Positions 9,674 to 15,876 of a stretch of 64,000 bases of DNA are shown piece after piece. Source of the stretch: Paenarthrobacter aurescens (lineage in GTDB: Bacteria > Actinomycetota > Actinomycetes > Actinomycetales > Micrococcaceae); NCBI RefSeq assembly GCF_025421775.1, contig NZ_JAOEFX010000002.1, positions 186,001-250,000 on the forward strand. Direction: 5' to 3'. The notes below the pieces were generated by a model, which was not told where the DNA came from, searched no databases, and was given only the letters and a program-made list of their open reading frames with translations. A program made the translations under genes and the position numbers. Within the stretch, counting starts at the first letter, position 1; every line of letters begins with the position of its first letter.

Positions 9674-10567
9674 TCAGGCGCCGAAGGGGAGCCTGGGATC
9701 GATGTCCTGGCCTTCCCAGGTCTGTCGGATCCAGCCATGGTGGGGGTCGTCGCTGATGAGCCAATCACGGACACGTCCGGGGCCGGCCATGACGTTGAGG
9801 TAGTAGAGGTCGTAGCCGGGGGCAGCCATGGCCGGACCGTGCCAGCCATATGGCACCAGCACGACGTCGCCCGTGCGGACCTCCGCAGAGACGTCAATGG
9901 GCCGTTCGTCGGATGCGTACACACGCGCGTAGCCGATGGCGTCGGAGTCTTCCGGTGCCGGGGATTCAGGCGCCACGCGGGTTTCGAAGTAGTAGATCTC
10001 TTCGAGGCTGGTCTCGCCCTCCTTCTCCTCATCGTGCTTATGGGGAGGATAGGAGGACCAGTTGCCAGCGGGGGTGATGACTTCGCAGACGATGAAGCGG
10101 TCGGCTTCCAGGGCGGCAGGGGTGCCGAAATTGTGGACCTGGCGTGAGCAGTTGCCTGCTCCGCGCAGCTCCACGGGAGTTTCCGCCGCCGTGATCAGGC
10201 GCGTGGGGTACCCGGCCTTGGCCGGTGCGGTCGCGACCGCAACCCGGCCGCCGTCGTTCGAGCTGATGGTGACGGCCTTGTCGATACCCGTGTACAGGAC
10301 GTCGCTTGGCCCGTGGAAAACCGACTGCCGACCCGCGAGGCGGTACTCGTCGTCGTCGACTGTCACGGTAAACGAGCCACTCAGCGGGACCACGATGCGC
10401 TCTTCCGCAGCGGCGGGAAGTTCGACGGCGGCGTCTGCGGCGAGCGTCGCGACCTTCAGGCCAGTGTGGGCCCAGCCGTCAATGGCCTGGGTGGAATCGG
10501 AAGTCCCCAGCGAGATGTCCCATTTGCCGTCGTTGGCTGTTCCCAGCGGGTATACCCAGTTGGCCAT
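9674..10567 (-). CDS. iolB: 5-deoxy-glucuronate isomerase
   Basis: This 297-residue cupin-fold isomerase converts 5-deoxy-D-glucuronate to 5-dehydro-2-deoxy-D-gluconate, the substrate of IolC. The motif SSYPPHKHDEEKEGE, with clustered His and Glu metal ligands, followed by LEEIYYFE and the VPYGWHGPAMAAPGYDLYYLN segment, is characteristic of IolB (KduI/IolB family). It is the only core iol enzyme on the minus strand; it is probably co-transcribed with, or shares the control of, the GntR gene 17 bases upstream. With it the window has all core steps from inositol to acetyl-CoA. Confidence 0.95.
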   Translation of the reverse strand: MANWVYPLGTANDGKWDISLGTSDSTQAIDGWAHTGLKVATLAADAAVELPAAAEERIVVPLSGSFTVTVDDDEYRLAGRQSVFHGPSDVLYTGIDKAVTISSNDGGRVAVATAPAKAGYPTRLITAAETPVELRGAGNCSRQVHNFGTPAALEADRFIVCEVITPAGNWSSYPPHKHDEEKEGETSLEEIYYFETRVAPESPAPEDSDAIGYARVYASDERPIDVSAEVRTGDVVLVPYGWHGPAMAAPGYDLYYLNVMAGPGRVRDWLISDDPHHGWIRQTWEGQDIDPRLPFGA

Positions 10568-10584
10568 AAGTAGTTGTCCTTGTG

Positions 10585-11325
10585 TTAGCGCTGTACGAGT
10601 GTCATTTCAAAGCTGTAGGAGTCGGCGCGGTAGACGTGGTGGCCGGTTTCCACCATGCGTCCGGTGTCGTCCACCGCCGTGCGTTCCATGGTGACCAGTG
10701 CTGAGCCCGCCTCGGCTTCGAGGAGGGGAGCCTGGTAGTCATTGGCGATCATGGCGCCGATGCGTTGGGAAGCCAGCCGGAAGTTCACGCCTCCACGCCG
10801 GAGGATGGCGTAAAGCCCTTCCTTGGCGAGCTGGGCTTCATCGATGCTGGTGATGTCGTCGCGGACCCAGTTCTCCATGAGCGCCAAGGGTTTGCCGCCC
10901 ACTTTGCGCAGACGGGTGAAGTGGTAGACCTTGGACCCGGCAGGTAGTTGGAGAGCTGCGAGCGTGAGGGGGTCTGCCTCCACGTGGGAGAAGCTCAGGA
11001 CCTCGGTGGTGGGCTTCTTGCCGTTGTTGCTGAGGTCGTCGTAGAGGCTTGAGAGTTCCAGCGGGCGACGGACCTGGCTGGAGACCACCTGCGTTCCCAC
11101 ACCGCGTTTGCGGACCAATAGTCCGGCGCGGACGAGCTCGTCCATGGCCTTGCGCATGGTGGGGCGGGACAGGTTGAGCTGGGCTGCGAGGTCGATCTCG
11201 TTGTCCAGGCGGCTGCCGGGTTCCAGGATGCCGCTGTGGATCGCGGCCTCGATGCCCTGGACCACCTGATGGTAGAGGGGCACGGGGGACGAACGATCGA
11301 TGCTGAGACTGAGTTGGTTCGCCAC
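10585..11325 (-). CDS. iolR: GntR/HutC-family transcriptional regulator, probable iol repressor
   Basis: This is a 246-residue regulator with an N-terminal winged helix (LEPGSRLDNEIDLAAQLNLS through GLLVRKRGVGTQV, about residues 35-85) and a C-terminal UTRA effector domain of the HutC subfamily (YHFTRLRKVGGKPLALMENW). The start is GTG 11325 with an AGGAGA box just upstream. It lies upstream of iolB and divergent from the inositol ABC operon, and the intergenic region contains an IolR-like operator. Control of the iol genes is inferred from position and operator. The gene name is by analogy with C. glutamicum IolR, also a GntR-type protein; Bacillus IolR belongs to a different family. Confidence 0.8.
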   Translation of the reverse strand: MANQLSLSIDRSSPVPLYHQVVQGIEAAIHSGILEPGSRLDNEIDLAAQLNLSRPTMRKAMDELVRAGLLVRKRGVGTQVVSSQVRRPLELSSLYDDLSNNGKKPTTEVLSFSHVEADPLTLAALQLPAGSKVYHFTRLRKVGGKPLALMENWVRDDITSIDEAQLAKEGLYAILRRGGVNFRLASQRIGAMIANDYQAPLLEAEAGSALVTMERTAVDDTGRMVETGHHVYRADSYSFEMTLVQR

Positions 11326-11643
11326 TGGATTCTCCTAGACGCCTGCTGAAGGCCGGGCGGGGAGCGGGTTGCGGCTCCTGTGCCGGATGGATGCGTATGT
11401 CCGCTCATGTTCTCTTGATAGGACATATTGCCTTTTTCTGATAATAGCAGCCGGGGTGCGGCCGTCAAGGAAATCGCCACCGGGCGGGGCCGTGAGGCCT
11501 TCCGCTCGAGAAGGTTACGTTAAAACATCCTAATGTCAGGACAAACTCTTGACAAAGTGTGAGGCGAGTCACCATGATCTGAGTAGCAGGTCATCCGGGT
11601 ACGAGTCTCCGGAGGCCTGAACCTGACATCAAAGGAGATAACG
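11326..11643. promoter_or_regulatory. Divergent control region between the GntR gene and the inositol ABC operon
   Basis: This 318-base stretch holds no gene. For the ABC operon a -35 box TTGACA is at 11549-11554 with a weak -10 (CATGAT, 11573-11578, spacing 18). TATGTCC at 11396-11402 and GGACATA at 11421-11427 form a 7-bp inverted repeat upstream of the GntR gene. A third related site (TGTC..GACA) is at 11534-11543, just before the -35. Confidence 0.6.
11534..11543 (-). promoter_or_regulatory. Putative IolR-type operator TGTCCTGACA
   Basis: Read on the minus strand, the site is TGTCCTGACA, which fits every position of the C. glutamicum IolR consensus KGWCHTRACA as I remember it. A nine-of-ten match (TGTCCTATCA, minus strand, 11416-11425) lies on the GntR side. 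The site ends 5 bases before the ABC operon -35 box. Binding is an inference. Confidence 0.55.
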
Positions 11644-12639
11644 GTGGCAAAATTCTCATGGCGCACAGCGGCAGTGGTCGCAGCAGTGGTTCCCTTGGTG
11701 GCACTGAGCGCCTGCTCCAGCCAGGGTGGCAGGCCGGCTGATACCGGCGGGGGCGCAGCCGGCGGCCAGGTTGCCAGCACCGAGCGAATCAAGATTGCCC
11801 TCATTACGCACGCTGCCCCTGGAGATACGTTCTGGGACATCGTGCGCAAGGGTGCCGAGGAGGCCTCGGCCAAGGACAACGTGGAACTCCTCTACACTTC
11901 CGATCCTGAAGGTGGACGGCAGGCTCAACTGATCGAACAAGCTGTTGACCAGAAAGTTGATGGCATCGCCGTAACACTGGCTAAGCCCGATGCGCTGAAA
12001 GACGCCATCAAAAAGGCTACCGATGCGGGTATTCCTGTGGTCAGCCTCAACGCAGGAGAATCTGTTTCCGCACAATTGGGCGCGTTCACACACTTCGGGT
12101 CAAATGAGCGGCTCGCTGGCGCAGCTGCTGGTGAGAAGCTTGCGTCCCTTGGCATCAAGCACCCAGTCTGCGTGATCCAGGAACAAGGGCACGTTGGGCT
12201 GGAAGCCCGTTGCGCCGGCGTCAAGGAAAAAGTCCCCGCAACCGAAATCCTCTACGTTACCGGTACAGACATGACCCAGGTGTCATCTACCGTCACGGCA
12301 AAGCTGCAGGCCACCTCGGACGCGGACGTCGTCATAGGTCTGGGCGCGCCGTTCACCTTGACCATCCTCAAGGCCGTGGAGAGCGCCGGAAGCAGTGCCA
12401 AGGTGGCTTCCTTTGATATGAACGCTGAGCTTGCACAGAAGATCTCGGAAGGCAGTGTGCTGTTCACTGTGGACCAGCAGCCGTGGCTGCAGGGCTACGG
12501 TGCCGTGGACTCCCTGTGGCAGGCAAAGCGTGGCGGTTTCAAGATCGGTGGCGGGCAGCCTGTGCTGACCGGGCCCACCATCGTGGACAAGGATGCAGCT
12601 GCCAGCGCCCTCACGTTCGCCCAGCAGGGTATTCGCTAA
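11644..12639 (+). CDS. Sugar ABC transporter substrate-binding lipoprotein, probable inositol-binding
   Basis: This is a 331-residue periplasmic-binding-protein type 1 (RbsB/XylF-like) lipoprotein. The signal peptide ends in the lipobox LSAC, with the lipidated Cys at about residue 23. The mature part shows the type 1 fold, for example IKIALITHAAPGDTFWDIV and DGIAVTLAKPDAL. The start is GTG 11644 with an AAGGAG box 6 bases upstream. It heads an ABC operon with permease and ATPase, divergent from the putative iol regulator and followed by a dehydrogenase, so inositol or an inositol isomer is the likely ligand. The ligand is inferred, not read from residues. Confidence 0.83.
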   Translation: MAKFSWRTAAVVAAVVPLVALSACSSQGGRPADTGGGAAGGQVASTERIKIALITHAAPGDTFWDIVRKGAEEASAKDNVELLYTSDPEGGRQAQLIEQAVDQKVDGIAVTLAKPDALKDAIKKATDAGIPVVSLNAGESVSAQLGAFTHFGSNERLAGAAAGEKLASLGIKHPVCVIQEQGHVGLEARCAGVKEKVPATEILYVTGTDMTQVSSTVTAKLQATSDADVVIGLGAPFTLTILKAVESAGSSAKVASFDMNAELAQKISEGSVLFTVDQQPWLQGYGAVDSLWQAKRGGFKIGGGQPVLTGPTIVDKDAAASALTFAQQGIR

Positions 12640-12648
12640 ACCCAGGCC

Positions 12649-12678
12649 GCGTGGCCCGGCAGTGATGCCGGGCCACGC
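12649..12678 (+). terminator. Intercistronic hairpin after the binding-protein gene
   Basis: A perfect 13-bp stem (12649-12661 with 12666-12678) and 4-base loop sit between the binding-protein and permease genes without a T run. Such structures usually protect the abundant binding-protein message or partly attenuate downstream genes. A similar hairpin follows the other binding-protein gene, at 58386. Confidence 0.75.
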
Positions 12679-12695
12679 ACCAAAGGAGAATGATC

Positions 12696-13745
12696 ATGAC
12701 TTTGACTGAAACCGCATCAAAACCCGCGCTGGGTGACGAACGCGTAGGCCAACGCAACCCTCTTCAGAAGCTCCTGGGCCGCCCCGAAGTTGGTGCACTG
12801 GTTGGAGCTATTGTCCTCTTCATCTTTTTCGCGTCGGTGTCGCAGACCTTCATCCAACCGAACGCCTTCGCTACCGTCCTCTACGGCAGCTCCACCATCG
12901 GCATCATGGCTGTGGGTGTTTCGTTGCTGATGATTGGCGGCGAGTTCGACCTCTCCACCGGTGTTGCCGTCATCTCTTCGGCGCTGACGGCCTCGCTGTT
13001 CAGCTGGTACTTCACCACCAACGTCTGGGTGGGCGTAGGCCTGGCGCTGGTGGTATCGCTGGGAATCGGCCTCATCAACGGCTGGATCCTGGTCAAGACC
13101 AAGCTGCCCAGCTTCATCGTCACGCTTGCCACCTTCCTGATGCTGACCGGGCTCAACCTCGGCCTGACGCGACTTATCGGCGGCTCCGTATCATCGCCGT
13201 CGATCTCCACCATGGATGGTTTTGAATCCGCCCGTGCCGTCTTCGCTTCCTCGGTGTCCATCGGGGGCGTGGAAGTGAAGATCACGGTGTTCATCTGGAT
13301 CGCCCTGGTGGCCGTTGCCTCCTGGATTCTGCTCCGAACCCGCGTTGGCAACTGGATCTTCGCAGTGGGCGGCGACGCCAATGCAGCCCGGGCTGTGGGC
13401 GTCCCGGTGACAAAGACCAAAATTGGACTGTTCATGGCCGTGGGCTTCTGTGGCTGGATCCTGGGCATGCACAACCTCTTCGCCTTCGATTCGGTGCAGT
13501 CGGGTGAGGGCGTGGGCAACGAGTTCCTGTACATCATCGCCGCCGTCATTGGCGGCTGCCTCCTGACCGGTGGCTACGGGTCGGCCGTGGGTGGCGCCAT
13601 CGGTGCCTTTATCTTTGGCATGGCCAACAAGGGCATCGTGTACGCACAATGGAATCCAGACTGGTTCAAGTTCTTCCTGGGCTTGATGCTCCTGCTGGCC
13701 ACCATCGTCAACCTGATCGTCAAGCGCCGGGCAGAGCTCAAGTAA
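12696..13745 (+). CDS. Sugar ABC transporter permease (RbsC/XylH-like)
   Basis: This is a 349-residue membrane protein of the branched-chain/ribose permease family (CUT2). Around ten hydrophobic helices are visible, and the segment VGVSLLMIGGEFDLSTG is the conserved signature of sugar permeases of this class; GGDANAARAVGVPV is the cytoplasmic coupling loop. An ATG at 12690 is possible, but ATG 12696 is spaced 7 bases from the GGAG box and is preferred. It forms the channel of the importer with the preceding lipoprotein and the following ATPase. Confidence 0.88.
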   Translation: MTLTETASKPALGDERVGQRNPLQKLLGRPEVGALVGAIVLFIFFASVSQTFIQPNAFATVLYGSSTIGIMAVGVSLLMIGGEFDLSTGVAVISSALTASLFSWYFTTNVWVGVGLALVVSLGIGLINGWILVKTKLPSFIVTLATFLMLTGLNLGLTRLIGGSVSSPSISTMDGFESARAVFASSVSIGGVEVKITVFIWIALVAVASWILLRTRVGNWIFAVGGDANAARAVGVPVTKTKIGLFMAVGFCGWILGMHNLFAFDSVQSGEGVGNEFLYIIAAVIGGCLLTGGYGSAVGGAIGAFIFGMANKGIVYAQWNPDWFKFFLGLMLLLATIVNLIVKRRAELK

Positions 13746-13757
13746 AGGACCGGAACA

Positions 13758-14684
13758 ATGAATGCACACCAGATTGACCAGCAGACTCTGCTCAAAGACG
13801 AGAAGGATCCCTTGACCCACACACCGGTCCACCTGCTTTCGCTTGAGGCTGTGGGCAAGCACTATGGCAACATCATCGCCTTGCGTGATGTGACCATGGC
13901 CGTGGACAACGGCCGGGTCACTTGCGTCCTGGGCGACAACGGCGCGGGCAAGTCCACGCTCATCAAGATCATCGCGGGCCTGCACCAACATGATGAGGGC
14001 ACCCTGCACGTGATGGGCGACGCCCGAAAGTTCTCTTCGCCCCGTGAGGCCTTGGATGCCGGTATCGCCACCGTCTACCAGGACTTGGCGGTGGTCCCGT
14101 TGATGCCCATCTGGCGCAACTTCTTCCTTGGCTCTGAGCTGACCAGCGGGTTTGGGCCGTTCAAGAGCATGGATGTCCAGAAGATGAAGGACATCACCAA
14201 GAAGGAACTCGCGGACATGGGCATCGACCTGCGCGATGTTGAGCAACCCATCGGCCAGCTCTCCGGCGGTGAGCGCCAGTGTGTCGCGATCGCCCGTGCG
14301 GTGTACTTCGGAGCGAAAGTGCTGATCCTGGACGAACCGACGGCCGCGCTGGGTGTCAAGCAGTCCGGCGTCGTGCTCCGCTACATCCTGCAGGCCCGCG
14401 ACCGCGGGCTGGGCGTCATCTTCATTACCCACAACCCGCACCACGCCTTCCCCGTGGGTGATCGGTTCCTCCTGCTCAAGCGCGGCAAATCGATCGGCTA
14501 CTACGACAAGAAGGACATCACCTTGGATGAGCTGACGGCCCAGATGGCCGGCGGCGCCGAGCTGGCCGAATTGGCCCACGAGCTGGAGCAGCTCGGTGGG
14601 CATTCGGATGCCCTCGAAGAAGTCAAAGCCGAAGTAGCTGGAGTTACTGACCCGACGTCGGGCAGCCCAACCAAACGGCACTGA
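13758..14684 (+). CDS. Sugar ABC transporter ATP-binding protein, single nucleotide-binding domain
   Basis: This is a 308-residue ATPase of the CUT2 importer. Walker [10 protein letters not shown] is at residues 59-67, the ABC signature reads LSGGERQ and Walker B is [11 protein letters not shown]. Only one nucleotide-binding domain is present, unlike the fused two-domain RbsA/XylG proteins; FrcA-type transporters share this layout, and two copies would assemble in the complex. ATG 13758 lies 12 bases after the permease stop and follows an AAGGA box. The C-terminal tail is rich in Glu, Leu and Ala. Confidence 0.88.
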   Translation: MNAHQIDQQTLLKDEKDPLTHTPVHLLSLEAVGKHYGNIIALRDVTMAVDNGRVTCVLGDNGAGKSTLIKIIAGLHQHDEGTLHVMGDARKFSSPREALDAGIATVYQDLAVVPLMPIWRNFFLGSELTSGFGPFKSMDVQKMKDITKKELADMGIDLRDVEQPIGQLSGGERQCVAIARAVYFGAKVLILDEPTAALGVKQSGVVLRYILQARDRGLGVIFITHNPHHAFPVGDRFLLLKRGKSIGYYDKKDITLDELTAQMAGGAELAELAHELEQLGGHSDALEEVKAEVAGVTDPTSGSPTKRH

Positions 14685-14698
14685 ACTTTCCGCGGAGC

Positions 14699-14728
14699 GA
14701 CCCCGGCCGATGCTTGTCAGCCGGGGTC
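14699..14728 (+). terminator. Hairpin with T-rich tail after the ABC ATPase
   Basis: A 9-bp stem (14699-14707 with 14720-14728) with a 12-base loop is followed by TTTCC. It would end or attenuate transcription before the dehydrogenase at 14779, which may depend on read-through. Confidence 0.6.
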
Positions 14729-14778
14729 TTTCCATGGCGTTTGGCCGTACATATTTCGACGGACTTATGGAGGAAGAC

Positions 14779-15801
14779 ATGAAGGTAGTAACCCTCGGCC
14801 TGGTGGGTGTTGGCCGGATCGGCGTGATGCACGCGAAGAACATCAGCGCGCTCAACGAAGCCCTGAGCCAGGACGGTTACCAGGTCCACCTAAAACTCAC
14901 AGACGTGGCAGAGGAGCACGCCCGCTCCGTGGCCGCGGATTCAGGAGCGGAGTTCTTTGGCTCGGTGGAAGAGCTCATTGCCTCAGGCGTTGACGGCCTG
15001 GTCATCGCTACGGGCACGGCAACCCACCCGGACCTCATCCGTGCCGGAGTGGACGCCGGCATCCCGGTGTTCTGCGAAAAACCGGTAGCCGTGAACGTGG
15101 CGGAGTCCCTCCCGGTCCTTGACTACATCCGTGAGAAGGCTGGAGTAGTGCAGATCGGCCACCAGCGCCGTTTTGACGCAGGCTATCTGGAAGCCAAGCG
15201 CTCCTATGAGGCCGGTGAACTCGGATGGATCCACTCGGTTCGGGCCGTCACGTGCGATATGACCCCGCCACCAGTCCAATTCCTTGCCACGTCCGGCGGG
15301 TTGTTCCGGGACTGCTCCGTCCACGACTTCGACATCCTCCGTTGGCTCACCGGCAAGGAAATCGTGGAGGTCTATGCCAAGGGCTCCAATAACGGCGACC
15401 CGGCCATCGGTGAGGTTGGCGACGTCGATACCGCCCTGGCTTTGGTGACTTTCGACGACGGCACGGTAGGCACGGTATCGGCCAGCCGATACAACGGGGC
15501 CGGGCATGATGTCCGGCTGGAACTCCAAGGCTCCGAGCGCTCCGTGCTTGTGGGAATGGACCAGCAGATGGCCTTGCGGTCAGCCGAACCCGGAGTCGAA
15601 TTCCCCACCGGTGCCTCCCATACCACCTTCGCCGAGCGCTTCGATCAGGCGTATCGCTCAGAGATGGCCGCGTTCGTGGAACTTGTGCTTGGCCAGCGCA
15701 AGAACCCCTGCACTCCCGAAGATGCTGTCGCGGCCTCGAAGGTGGCAGACGCTGCGCAGGAGTCCTTGGAGAAAGGCGCCCCGGTAAAGGTTGCCCCGTA
15801 G
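14779..15801 (+). CDS. Gfo/Idh/MocA-family oxidoreductase, inositol 2-dehydrogenase-like (second copy)
   Basis: This is a 340-residue NAD-dependent dehydrogenase. The Rossmann motif LGLVGVGRIGVMHAKN is at the N-terminus, the catalytic Lys lies in FCEKPVAV and the substrate-binding His in DCSVHDFDILRWLTG. The frame extends to 14710, but ATG 14779 has a strong GGAGGAAG box just upstream and gives the usual N-terminus. Its place behind the sugar ABC transporter suggests that it oxidises the imported inositol or a stereoisomer such as scyllo- or D-chiro-inositol, complementing IolG at 6240. Exact substrate cannot be read from sequence. Confidence 0.82.
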   Translation: MKVVTLGLVGVGRIGVMHAKNISALNEALSQDGYQVHLKLTDVAEEHARSVAADSGAEFFGSVEELIASGVDGLVIATGTATHPDLIRAGVDAGIPVFCEKPVAVNVAESLPVLDYIREKAGVVQIGHQRRFDAGYLEAKRSYEAGELGWIHSVRAVTCDMTPPPVQFLATSGGLFRDCSVHDFDILRWLTGKEIVEVYAKGSNNGDPAIGEVGDVDTALALVTFDDGTVGTVSASRYNGAGHDVRLELQGSERSVLVGMDQQMALRSAEPGVEFPTGASHTTFAERFDQAYRSEMAAFVELVLGQRKNPCTPEDAVAASKVADAAQESLEKGAPVKVAP

Positions 15802-15820
15802 AGGGTTGGGACATGGCTGA

Positions 15821-15858
15821 CGCGGGCCGAAGAGTCTGGGGGAAAACTCCGACCCGCG
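15821..15858 (+). terminator. Probable terminator after the dehydrogenase gene
   Basis: An imperfect GC-rich inverted repeat (about 15821-15834 with 15847-15858, including G-T pairs and a bulge) lies between the dehydrogenase and the convergent deacetylase gene. There is no T run. Confidence 0.5.
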
Positions 15859-15876
15859 CCAGGTTCATGGGGCTGG

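Noticed and set aside
13191..14855. Long minus-strand open frame (554 codons) opposite the inositol ABC genes
   Set aside because: It is the antisense shadow of the permease, ATPase and dehydrogenase genes, which have clear family motifs; high GC content creates such frames.
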